A program made the translations under genes and the position numbers. Below the pieces are notes generated by a model. The model was not told where the DNA came from, did not search any database, and saw only the letters and a program-made list of their open reading frames with translations. Below, in pieces: positions 53,085 through 61,087 of a stretch of 64,000 nt of DNA. How positions within the stretch are numbered: position 1 is the stretch's first letter; the number at the start of each line of letters is the position of its first letter. This DNA comes from Methanosarcina acetivorans C2A (GTDB lineage: Archaea > Halobacteriota > Methanosarcinia > Methanosarcinales > Methanosarcinaceae), in NCBI RefSeq assembly GCF_000007345.1, contig NC_003552.1:4092001-4156000 (forward strand), written 5' to 3'.

Positions 53085-53290
53085 TCAAATGATTAATAAC
53101 AAGATTAATCATTCGCACATCTTTTGCTATATTAATGTAGCTTAGTAACATAATATGTGATTATTGTATATAATTATGATACTTTACTTTTGTATACTAT
53201 ACTCAACTATAGTAACCAATTAATAGGGTTAATTATATATTTATCCTGACTTTCCATAACTTTGTTTTACTTTCAGCAGGTCGACATTTA
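53085..53290. repeat. ~180-bp repeat, copy B, ending in an IS1634-type end
   Basis: See copy A at 46940. Copy B ends with TTTTACTTTCAGCAGGTCGACATTT at about 53269-53290, a one-base variant of the IS1634 terminal repeat found at 28091. Confidence 0.65.
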
Positions 53291-53331
53291 GTAACAGTAA
53301 CAGCAAAAAATAAATTTAATATTACATATAT

Positions 53332-53566
53332 CCTATATTCGGCAGGTCGACATTAGATTTGGAGAATTTTTACTGATTGTGTTTTTCAGATATTCCACAA
53401 ATAGATAATTGGTTTGAAACTGGTTAACATAGAACTTAGATCTCACGGCATATATAAACAATAAACTATTTTTGCAATAATGTTTAGTATCTGGGAGAAT
53501 TTGATTTCAGCAAAAACACTATCAATAAAAATATTCTGAAAAAAACAAGTTACTTGCCGAAAGCAG
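53332..53566. mobile_element. MITE derived from the IS1634-type element, copy 1
   Basis: The left end is TTCGGCAGGTCGACATT, and the right end inward is TTTCGGCAAGTAAC. Internal matches to the ends of the IS at 28091-30088 include GGTTAACATA at about 53425 and TATATAAACAATAAACTATTTTT, like the IS sequence TATATAAGCACTGAACTATTTTTT. It is about 235 bp, with no coding sequence and no clear target duplication. Confidence 0.75.
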
Positions 53567-53878
53567 TATACACTTAATTAAAAATTCTTTTTTCGCCGTC
53601 TTAAACCGTTTTTTCGTAATATTTAGACCCTTGAACAGGACAAACTTAGTTAATATCCATCCTGGATCTTAATTTCATTTCTCAACATACTTTGAACGAT
53701 TGTGGACGATGTTTTTCTCAGCATGTTGATATACCAGCTAATTCATACAATCAACTATTTTCTTATTCCTTTATTAAATACTTATTAATTCTTTATATAC
53801 AAATAGTAATATTTAATAATAATAAAAAAGTAAATGTAGGCTTGGGAAAGGAACTGATAAAAAACAAATAGGCCATAC
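53567..53878. other. intergenic region at the truncated end of the binding-protein gene
   Basis: AT-rich, no gene. In-frame stops occur just upstream of the ATG at 53879. The N-terminal half of the binding protein is missing, so this stretch marks a deletion or rearrangement. Confidence 0.5.
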
Positions 53879-54724
53879 ATGCTGGCGAACCAGGACCTTC
53901 TGGATCTCCCCGTCGTAGGAGAAGGGGGACCTACCGCAGCACCTGATACTGAAAAGCTCGTAGCCCTCGGGCCGGATGTCATCTTCACCTTGTACAACTG
54001 GGAAATTGCCGATGTTAACGATCTTCAGGAGAAGACAGGCATACCCGTGGTAGCGCTCAGTTATGGGCCAGCTGAGGTATTCGACGAGGAAAGCTATCAA
54101 TCACTTCGGCTGATAGGACAGGTCACAGGCAGGGAGGAACGGGCCGAGGAGCTCATCGATTATTCCGAGAGCCTGAAAGCGGACCTGGCAGCCCGAACCG
54201 AAAATATCCCGAACGAAGATAAACCTACGGTATACATCGGCGCAGTGTGCTATTATGCCACCAAGGGCATTCAGAGCACTGCCGCCAACTACACCCTGTT
54301 CAAAGCTGTGAACGCCCGCAACATAATCGATGAGGACAGTGCTAACTCGGGAATAACAGGTTTCTCGTTCATTGATAAGGAATACCTGCTTGAGCTGGAC
54401 CCTGAAATAATCATACTTGATTCGGCAGGACTTGGGCTTGTCCAGGCGGATTATGAGGAGTTCCCGGAATATTACAAAGGTCTGAGCGCCTTTAATAACG
54501 GAAACGTGTACATGCAGTTGCCGTACAATAACTATTACACTAACATCGAGACGGCAGTGGCCGATGCATACTACATAGGCAAGGTACTGTATCCTGAAGA
54601 GTTCAGCGACATCGATGTAGGTGAGAAGTACGATGAGATAAGCACGGAATTTCTGGGCGCGCCCCTTTACGATGATATGTCAGAAGCGTACTACGGAGGA
54701 TATCGGCAGCTGTCGTTTAATTAA
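53879..54724 (+). pseudogene. 5'-truncated Fec/Btu-type substrate-binding protein
   Basis: The 281 residues cover the second part of a periplasmic-binding-protein-2-like (FepB/BtuF) domain: GPTAAPDTEKLVALGPDVIF, NDLQEKTGIPVVALSYGP and DPEIIILDSAGLGL. Signal peptide, lipobox and the first 80-100 residues of the domain are missing, so the product would not be exported. The first in-frame ATG is internal to the family alignment. It lies convergent to the ATPase and permease, unlike the usual co-directional arrangement. Ligand possibilities: Fe-siderophore, haem or cobalamin. Confidence 0.72.
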
Positions 54725-54833
54725 ACAGCAGGCAAAATTTTCCATCGCTTTTTCAGGGCTGTTCAAAGTTTCCATGCCAGCGATCGAGTGGGGGCTATCT
54801 ATGCCCCCCTCAACGGCCACTACTGACCCATCA
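54725..54833. other. convergent intergenic region
   Basis: A 109-bp gap between the truncated binding protein and the ATPase stop. A tract GCCCCCCTCAACGGCC near 54801-54816 has no clear hairpin. Nothing else is seen. Confidence 0.4.
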
Positions 54834-55619
54834 TTATAGAGAGGATCCCTCTAGAGAGGAACCCTCTAAAGGTATCACTACGGGGTGGCCGTTGTAGGTC
54901 TCTATCGTCACGTCCACATCATAGACCTTCGATATATTATCAGTTGTGAACACGTCCATTCCCCCTATGGCATGAATCTTTCCACTCTTCATCATGATGA
55001 ACTTGTTACCGAACCGCAATGCCAGGTTAAGGTCGTGCATGGTCACAGTGGCCGAAATGTGTTTCTCCTTCACCACGTCCTTGATCAGCCTGATAACTTC
55101 CAGCTGGTTCTTCAGGTCCAGATTGCTGGTAGGCTCGTCGAACATCAGGACATCCGGCTGCTGGGTCAGGGCGCGAGCTATAGCTACCTTCTGCATCTCC
55201 CCCCCGCTAAGTTCGTTGACCCTTCTCATGGAATATTCCTGCAAGGACAAGGATATCAGGACATCCGTGGCGATCTCAAGGTCTTTACTTGTCACGTCCC
55301 ATTTGATATAGGGCTTCCTGCCCAACAAAATGGCATCGAAGACCGTAGTATCCGAGAACTGACTGGACTGCAGGACATATCCGATCTTCTGTGCCAGCTC
55401 ATTGTTGTCCATCTCGCGTATGTTGCTACCGCCTATCTCAATGTCTCCGGGATTAACCTTCAGGATCCTGTTAATGCATTTCAGCAATGTTGACTTTCCC
55501 ACGCCGTTTTTTCCGAGAATAACCATGCAATCCCCGGGCTCCACTGCGAACGATATGTCGTCAAGGACCTTGACGGTCGGATACCGAAATGAGACGTTAT
55601 TGACGCTGATACTCATCAT
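54834..55619 (-). CDS. Fec/Btu-type ABC transporter ATPase
   Basis: A 261-residue ABC ATPase. Walker A GKNGVGKST (about residues 37-45), Q-loop LQSSQF, signature LSGGEMQKVAIA (about 140-151), Walker B VLMFDEPTS and the switch His in TMHDLNLALRFGN are all present. These match the FecE/BtuD iron-siderophore and cobalamin group. The C-terminus has a short tandem EGSSLEGSSL. It overlaps the permease stop by 4 bp, so the two genes form one translation unit transcribed toward lower coordinates. Confidence 0.93.
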   Translation of the reverse strand: MMSISVNNVSFRYPTVKVLDDISFAVEPGDCMVILGKNGVGKSTLLKCINRILKVNPGDIEIGGSNIREMDNNELAQKIGYVLQSSQFSDTTVFDAILLGRKPYIKWDVTSKDLEIATDVLISLSLQEYSMRRVNELSGGEMQKVAIARALTQQPDVLMFDEPTSNLDLKNQLEVIRLIKDVVKEKHISATVTMHDLNLALRFGNKFIMMKSGKIHAIGGMDVFTTDNISKVYDVDVTIETYNGHPVVIPLEGSSLEGSSL

Positions 55620-56698
55620 GCTCTTCTCACTCCTTTCATTAAGATGAATAGAAACATTGGGCCCCCGAGCAGGGACGTTATAGCGCCTACAGGCAGGACC
55701 ACGGGGGAGATCACTATTCTGGCCAGAGTGTCTGATGCAAGCAATATAGCTGAGCCGGCCAGGGCTGACGCAGGGATGAGGAAGCGATGATCTTCACCGA
55801 CGATCCTTCTCATGATCTGGGGGCCGATCAGGCCGATGAAACCTATCATACCCATGAAGGATACGGCCACGGACGTTACCAGGGTGGCTGTCAGCAACCC
55901 GAGGAACCTTACGCGCTCTGTCTTCACTCCCAGGCTTTTCGCCGTCTCCTCCCCGTTGGCCAGGGCGTTATAGTCCCATCGCATGAAGAAAAAGTACGCG
56001 GTAGTGAGCATCACCACTACATTCAAGATCAGGATCTCTTTCCAGGACACCCTTCCCAGGTCACCGAAGGTCCAGAATATAGCCGCAGAGAGTGTGATAT
56101 CTGTAGCGAAGTATTGTACTATAATCGTCCCTGCATAGAATATAGCACTCAGAGCCACTCCCGCCAGAACGATAGCCTCCGGAGTGAACCCTCGCAATTT
56201 TGCTAGAGTCAGGATGATCAGCATGGCGGACATGGAAGAGACGAAGGCACAAATCGTCACTGTATATGGGTTGTTTATTGCTACACTGCCGCCGGTCGAG
56301 ATTCCGATGACCGACCCCGCCCCCAATACTATAATGGCAATATTGGCCCCGAATATCGCAGCGCTGGATATGCCAAGGATATAGGGATCCGCCAGCGGAT
56401 TGCGCAGGTTGTTCTGCATCACGCACCCTGCCAGTGAGAGCCCGGCTCCGGTCAGCAAAGCAGCGACTACCCTGGCCATTCGGAGCTGCCATATTATCAC
56501 AGTTTCCTTCGGGTCTCCCTGACCGATGAAAGCAAAGAAGACATCCGAAAGGCTCATATCCGAAGACCCCAGGTTCAAGGACACTAACATCATTACGAAT
56601 ACAGAAACTAGCAGTAAGATGAGAATCAGCCACTTGTTATAGGTGTGCTGATGATATATTGCGATTTCATTTTTATATTTATATTCGTTGCTCACCAT
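55616..56698 (-). CDS. FecCD-family ABC transporter permease
   Basis: A 360-residue FecCD/BtuC permease with about ten hydrophobic helices. Family motifs seen: LRMARVVAALLTGAGLSLAGCVMQNNLRNPLADPYILGIS (about 88-127) and the C-terminal GFIGLIGPQIMRRIVGEDHRFLIPASALAGSAILLASDTLAR. It forms the membrane channel with the ATPase at 54834 and imports a metal chelate or corrinoid when bound by a substrate-binding protein. Upstream lies repeat copy C. There is no clear ribosome binding site at the first ATG; the start could lie a few codons in. Confidence 0.93.
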   Translation of the reverse strand: MVSNEYKYKNEIAIYHQHTYNKWLILILLLVSVFVMMLVSLNLGSSDMSLSDVFFAFIGQGDPKETVIIWQLRMARVVAALLTGAGLSLAGCVMQNNLRNPLADPYILGISSAAIFGANIAIIVLGAGSVIGISTGGSVAINNPYTVTICAFVSSMSAMLIILTLAKLRGFTPEAIVLAGVALSAIFYAGTIIVQYFATDITLSAAIFWTFGDLGRVSWKEILILNVVVMLTTAYFFFMRWDYNALANGEETAKSLGVKTERVRFLGLLTATLVTSVAVSFMGMIGFIGLIGPQIMRRIVGEDHRFLIPASALAGSAILLASDTLARIVISPVVLPVGAITSLLGGPMFLFILMKGVRRA

Positions 56699-57119
56699 GG
56701 CGGATCTACCAGCCCCTTGAATAATCTACACAGCAACCAGGCAGACATTCAAATTTTTTTATGTTTATTATGCTCTCAGAGCAGGCTTTTCCCACTAATG
56801 TGGATTCATAATACCCGCTACAGTTAACGATCATAGGAAATAACTCAACATAGATCTCCCATGAACATCCATGATAACACAATTTATAATGACAGGGTTT
56901 AAAATCAAAAGGATAAACTGGCTGAGGATAGAACGAAAAAGAAATGCAGCTCCTTTGAAAAGGCTTATTTTTCAGTTTATGAATAGATTTCCTTAACTCT
57001 TCCAACCTGACAATTCATTAATGGACTTTCATGTTAAATTGTTGTCCAGCTTCCAATTTTACCCATTAAATCAAATAGATTTTTCATTTTATCTTCGTTT
57101 AATTATTGAGTCTATCCCG
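56699..57119. other. intergenic region upstream of the permease gene
   Basis: About 420 bp without a convincing gene. A 99-codon minus-strand frame (56706-57005) and a 60-codon plus-strand frame (56645-56827) are low quality. The polypyrimidine and AT-rich parts may hold the permease promoter. Confidence 0.45.
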
Positions 57120-57345
57120 ATCCAGGATCAAATTTAATATATAAGACGGCCTCTAAAAGTAGCACCTTTAGAGTATCAATTTCTACTCTTTGCTACACTA
57201 ATATAGCTTACTGCTATAATGTATAATTAATGTATATAAGATTCATACTATACTCTAATATAGTCATCATTTTATAGGGTTAATTATATATTTATCTTGA
57301 ATTCCCATAATGTGATCTTACTTTCAGCAGGTGCGACATTTAGGA
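57120..57345. repeat. ~180-bp repeat, copy C, ending in an IS1634-type end
   Basis: See copy A at 46940. It shares GATCAAATTTAATATATAAGAC with copy A and ends, like copy B, in an IS-type terminus (CTTACTTTCAGCAGGTGCGACATTT, with one inserted G) at about 57315-57340. Confidence 0.65.
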
Positions 57346-57385
57346 ACGAAGAAAAAAATAATTTCTAATATTATAGTTACATATG

Positions 57386-57513
57386 GAGCTTATCCCAAAA
57401 CTCAAAACCGGCTCTCCGAATCTTGAATCTGAAATAGTCAATCGAGCCGCGGAAGGAAAATAATTCTGAAATTTTGACCGATGTAGGGATAAAATAGGTT
57501 TGGGGATGAGCTC
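57386..57513. mobile_element. 128-bp MITE-like inverted repeat element
   Basis: GAGCTTATCCCAAAACTC at the left pairs with GAGCTCATCCCCAAACCT read inward from the right. The element has no coding sequence. A target duplication is not clear. It is a third MITE type in the window, distinct from those at 27179 and 51143. Confidence 0.7.
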
Positions 57514-57666
57514 ATTGTTTTAATTGAGGTTTTTCCATTTTTCCCGAAACTGTGCATATGGGACATATAACAGATTTATCGTAACATCTTATAATGAAAA
57601 TGATAAAAGTAATTCTCCAAAAAAGGTCAAAAAACAGTAAAATTCGGGAAAAATAAAGAAAAAAAA
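57514..57666. other. intergenic region
   Basis: No gene seen. It is AT-rich, between the MITE-like element and the cooT-like gene stop. Confidence 0.4.
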
Positions 57667-57855
57667 TCAATTTGACAGAATAAGGGCTTCCCCACGTGAG
57701 AAATTGATCTCCTTGATCGAACCTTCAACCGTCATTTTATCTCCAAGGATTCCGGTGAGCTGAATCGAATTTCCCTCAACCTGAATCTTTGCCACAGACT
57801 CCATTACCTTTTCTCGGTCTTCTCCACGAAGCATAATTATGTTGAGTTCACACAT
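57667..57855 (-). CDS. CooT-family small nickel-associated protein
   Basis: A 62-residue protein of the CooT (PF10133-type) family. It begins MCELNIIML with the conserved Cys2, then the family pattern EDREKVMESVAKIQVEGNSIQLTGILGDKMTVEGSIKEINF. CooT of carbon-monoxide dehydrogenase systems binds nickel through Cys2, and the fold is a small beta-barrel. AGGAGAG lies 7 nt before the ATG. Two copies of a perfect 12-bp palindrome lie upstream (57921-57958). Methanogens use nickel in several enzymes, so a role in nickel supply is plausible but not shown. Confidence 0.75.
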   Translation of the reverse strand: MCELNIIMLRGEDREKVMESVAKIQVEGNSIQLTGILGDKMTVEGSIKEINFSRGEALILSN

Positions 57856-58203
57856 CTTTTATCTCTCCTATACTTTTTATAATATCTGTGAATTTTCAAT
57901 TTGTTTATAAATCAACAAGTATCCAATTGGATTTAAATCAACAAATATCCAATTGGATTTAAACTAATAAATATCCGGTTGACAAAATCAATAAATTCCC
58001 GGATGGTTCGTATTTCGAAACAGTTTAATTTTTCCAAAAAATCCTATATGCCCTTAAAGTATTTTTCCTTAACTATATTTAACTTGGAACCCCGCTCAAT
58101 AAAAAGTTACCGGAAAATATCCGGAAGCCGGAAATCCTGAAAAGTATAATACGAAAACCAGGGAAAAAACGGATTCCAGAAACAAGTCTCCGCAGGCACG
58201 AAC
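57856..58203. other. promoter region of cooT-like gene and downstream of DUF89
   Basis: Contains the palindromes at 57921-57958 and AT-rich DNA. At 58050-58140 there is no gene. The DUF89 gene ends at 58204. Confidence 0.5.
57921..57958. promoter_or_regulatory. two copies of a 12-bp palindrome upstream of cooT-like gene
   Basis: ATCCAATTGGAT occurs at 57921-57932 and 57947-57958, centres 26 bp apart, inside a 26-bp direct repeat AAATCAACAARTATCCAATTGGATTT. A third degraded copy (ATATCCGGTTGAC) follows at about 57970. The last palindrome is about 65 bp upstream of the cooT-like ATG. This is the layout of a repeated operator for a homodimeric regulator. Confidence 0.65.
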
Positions 58204-59085
58204 TCAGGGGTAGTTCATCAATTTTGCAACCGAAAAGCCCTGTTCAACCCCCATATCCTCAGCCACACATTCGCATTTTGTAAGGAGAAGATAGGCGATC
58301 GGCCCGAAGTTGTGCTCGGAGAGGGTCTCATAGTTGGCCATACCCTTACTGATGATAAGGGTTGCGTCTTTCATTACTTCAAGCAGTTCGACCGGCGCCT
58401 CTTCGATAAGGATCCCCACGGCGTTTGAACCTGTGGTCATCACCCTGTCGACCTTTTTATCGATTTCAAATTCTTTAACTTCTTTCATGGTAACATCCGT
58501 AAGAATGGGGCCACCGCGGACCACCAGGGTGATATTTCCGCCGAGTTTTTTAATCACGTCAAAAACAATCATATCAAAAAAGATCTCTCCGCAGTTGTCG
58601 GCGAGGTAGACAACGTCCTTAAGGAGCCCCAGCATTTTAGGAGTATCGTCAACATCAAGTCCGTGGTCGAAAAGTTTTAGAAAAGCCGTTTCAAATTTGT
58701 CTTCGCTGGCATCAAAGCCCATAATTCCGAAATCAAAGTAATTGGCAACAACAGACGCAAGCACCGCTCGCCTGAAGAGTTCCCTATCATCAGGAGAGTT
58801 TTCATAAATTTTTTCTCTTGCTACGGGCAAAACCTTTAATGCAGCCTGGTTGATGAGCTTTTTTGTGACTTCATAAGGATCACCGTCCTCGAGGACTTCA
58901 TAGCACTTCCTGTGAATTTTAGTAGCAACGGACGCTGATACCGCCTCAGGGTTATAGTATTTGTTCATGACGCAAAGGCACTCCTGAAGTGTCTTGCTGA
59001 TAAGATCTTCATCATCCGTTGAAAGCTTTGATTGGAAATGTACTCTTGAAAGTAAACAGTAGGTGCATCGTGGACTCATCTTCAT
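58204..59085 (-). CDS. DUF89/ARMT1-like protein
   Basis: A 293-residue member of DUF89, the damage-control phosphatase family that includes archaeal AF1104 and PH1575-like proteins. The metal-binding DNCGEIFFD is at about residues 168-176, RGGPILTDVT at about 196-205 and KGMANYE near residue 250. The N-terminal Cys residues (RCTYC) are also typical. Members remove phosphate from damaged sugar-phosphate metabolites and need Co, Ni or Mn. Subfamily and substrate are not determined. AGGAAGAG precedes the ATG. Confidence 0.88.
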   Translation of the reverse strand: MKMSPRCTYCLLSRVHFQSKLSTDDEDLISKTLQECLCVMNKYYNPEAVSASVATKIHRKCYEVLEDGDPYEVTKKLINQAALKVLPVAREKIYENSPDDRELFRRAVLASVVANYFDFGIMGFDASEDKFETAFLKLFDHGLDVDDTPKMLGLLKDVVYLADNCGEIFFDMIVFDVIKKLGGNITLVVRGGPILTDVTMKEVKEFEIDKKVDRVMTTGSNAVGILIEEAPVELLEVMKDATLIISKGMANYETLSEHNFGPIAYLLLTKCECVAEDMGVEQGFSVAKLMNYP

Positions 59086-59178
59086 GGGAACTCTTCCTGA
59101 CTTTGATTACGGGATAGGAGTTTTCAGAATGTTACTGATATGTACTGCAAGTGTTATACATTTACCCCTTTAGATATA

Positions 59179-59310
59179 GTGAACTACCACTTAGCTAAAG
59201 ACTGAGTGGCTTCTTGGTTCATTCTTCCCTCTATTGAGGGCAAGTCCCCAAGCTCTTCCCCACGTTCCGTAGGTGTTACAATCCAATTAGATTTTGATCT
59301 ATGAGAGCGA
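59179..59310 (-). ncRNA. putative omega RNA (right-end RNA) of TnpB
   Basis: TnpB guide RNAs are transcribed from the right end and overlap the 3' end of tnpB. On the minus strand this region has a hairpin-rich sequence from tnpB into the right-end stem: GGGGACTTGCCCTC and the terminal CCACTCAG...CTAAGTGG, ending in GTAGTTCAC at 59179. The guide would be read from DNA beyond 59179 (the sequence TATATCTAAAGGGG). RNA ends are inferred from position. Confidence 0.6.
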
Positions 59311-60388
59311 ATTTCTTGATATTGATAGCGGCATTTATGTCTCTATCATGTTTTGTTTTACAATCAGGACAAGTCCATTCTCTGTCTTTTAACTGAAGCT
59401 CTTTATTATGGTATCCACACACGTTACAGAGCTTAGAAGAAGGTTCAAATTGTCCTATCCTTAATACGCCTTTTCCAAACCATTCTGCTTTATATTCTAA
59501 CTTTGTTACAAAGCTGCTCCATGCAGAATCACTTATAGCCTGTGCCAAATGATGATTTTTAACCATACCTTTAACATTCAGAGTTTCCAGAGCTACAGCT
59601 TGGTTTTCGCTAACAAGTCTAAAAGAGAGTTTGTTCTGGAAGTCATTCCTCTGATTTGTTATTTTGTCGTGGAGTACAGCAAGCCTCTGTCTGGCTTTTG
59701 CCCTATTTTTAGAGCCTTTTTGTTTCCTTGATACTCTTTTCTGAAGGACCTTTAACCTTTGCAAAGAGTTTTTCAGGTATTTAGGATTCTCAATCTTTTC
59801 TCCTGTGGAAAGGACGGCAAAATCTTTGATACCCACATCTATTCCTACTGTTGTTGATTCTGAGAATCCCTGTTTTTCAGGAAGTTCTTTACCGTCTTCA
59901 ACAAGGACGCTGATGTAGTAATGCCCTTTACAAGTCCTTGATACCCTAGCTGTTTTAAGCTCTCCATCAAATTTTCGGTGAAGAACTGCTTTAATCTCAC
60001 CAATTTTAGGAAGTTTAACGGTATGGTTTTCAAAATTCACAGAATAGTGTTGGGGTACGGGAAAAGACTGGATAGGATTTTTCTTTGACTTAAACTTCGG
60101 AAATCCATTCTTCTCTCGGAAAAATCGAGTGAAAGCAGACTCAACCTGCTTAGTCATCCCCTGTAATGATTGAGAATTGACTTCTCCTAACCATTCGTTA
60201 GAGGTCTTCAAAGCTGGAATTAATTTGTTTAAGTCAAATCTGGAAATTGATTTCCCTGTTTGTTCGTATGTTTTAATTTTCTGATCAAGTGCCCAATTAT
60301 AGACAAACCTACAGCTACCTATATGTTGATTGAGTTGATCAGCTTGTGTAGTTGTAGGATAGAGCCTAAATTTGAACGCTTTCATCAT
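59276..60388 (-). CDS. tnpB: TnpB, RNA-guided endonuclease of IS605-type element
   Basis: A 370-residue TnpB with all key features. RuvC-like active site: Asp184 in VGIDVGIKD, Glu268 in AVALETLNV and the final Asp in HDRDINAA (about 348-350). The zinc ribbon CNVC...CPDC (C321, C324, C340, C343) is intact. The N-terminal wedge domain reads KAFKFRLYP. The frame is uninterrupted. TnpB cuts DNA at sites matching its omega RNA, next to a short target-adjacent motif, and helps the element persist. It is mobile-element cargo; the partner TnpA is broken. Confidence 0.94.
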   Translation of the reverse strand: MMKAFKFRLYPTTTQADQLNQHIGSCRFVYNWALDQKIKTYEQTGKSISRFDLNKLIPALKTSNEWLGEVNSQSLQGMTKQVESAFTRFFREKNGFPKFKSKKNPIQSFPVPQHYSVNFENHTVKLPKIGEIKAVLHRKFDGELKTARVSRTCKGHYYISVLVEDGKELPEKQGFSESTTVGIDVGIKDFAVLSTGEKIENPKYLKNSLQRLKVLQKRVSRKQKGSKNRAKARQRLAVLHDKITNQRNDFQNKLSFRLVSENQAVALETLNVKGMVKNHHLAQAISDSAWSSFVTKLEYKAEWFGKGVLRIGQFEPSSKLCNVCGYHNKELQLKDREWTCPDCKTKHDRDINAAINIKKFALIDQNLIGL

Positions 60389-60434
60389 ACAAAGAGATCA
60401 TATGCTTTAACAATTCATATATTTTTTTGTAAAT

Positions 60435-60831
60435 ATGAAATATGAGACAAGGAATCATAGCAAATTTCTGTTAATGTATCATATTATCTTTGTTTGCAAA
60501 TATCGAAAAGCTATACTTGAACCAATCAGCGAAGAACTCAAACAAATTGTGATTGATATTTCAAAAGGGTCAAACTTTGAAATTCTTGAAATGGAAACTG
60601 ACAAAGATCACATCCATTTCTTAATTAAGAGCGAAACGAAAGTCAGTGTTCTATCTATTGTCCGAAAACTGAAACAAGAATCTACGAACAGAATTTGGAA
60701 AACACAAAAAGAATAATCTGGAAAAGTATTATAGGGGCGAAAACACATTGTGGAACGATGGATATTTTGCTTCTACCATCGGAAACGTTAGTAAAGAAGC
60801 CACAGAATATTATATATGGAATCAGGGTTGA
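60435..60831 (+). pseudogene. tnpA: IS200-type TnpA with frameshift
   Basis: The first 93 codons contain YHIIFVCKYRKAIL and the HUH motif DHIHF, then stop (TAA) after WKTQKE. A shift of one base continues as LEKYYRGENTLWNDGYFASTIGNVSKEATEYYIW, holding the usual catalytic-Tyr region (GNVSKE...YYIWNQ). One frameshift thus separates the HUH and Tyr halves, so the enzyme is probably inactive unless the element is mobilised in trans. Confidence 0.85.
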
Positions 60832-60885
60832 AGTTGACGCTTATATCCCCTGAGCTAAAGACTCAGGGGTTTTACGCTTCTTTAT

Positions 60886-61087
60886 ATAAAATTTCACTGA
60901 AGTTCCGTATAATCTCGCCTTCCAATATGCAATCCAGTCAGAAATCTCAAGCCAGGAATCTCAAACCAGACCTCACAGGATTGAGAAGAAAGCGAACCTG
61001 TAACAGAATTTTTCTAAAAAACACATTCTTTGGGAAAAACTCTTTAAGGCAAATTCTTTATAGCGGATGTGTATAAAATAATTTACA
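60886..61087. other. promoter region of phosphatase-like gene
   Basis: AT-rich, with a TATA-like TTCTTTATAG at about 61045-61054. No gene. A 98-codon minus-strand frame overlapping here is a shadow. Confidence 0.5.

Larger units (their letters stand above)
59179..60885. mobile_element. IS605-type element with TnpB and broken TnpA
   Basis: Divergent tnpB (minus) and tnpA (plus). The right end, at the 3' end of tnpB, contains the stem CCACTTAG-CTAAAGA-CTGAGTGG next to GTAGTTCAC. The left end, after tnpA, contains CCCCTGAG-CTAAAGA-CTCAGGGG at 60847-60869. The two stems share the loop CTAAAGA, the arrangement recognised by TnpA. There is no target duplication, as expected for this family. The left boundary just past the hairpin is approximate. 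Confidence 0.85.
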
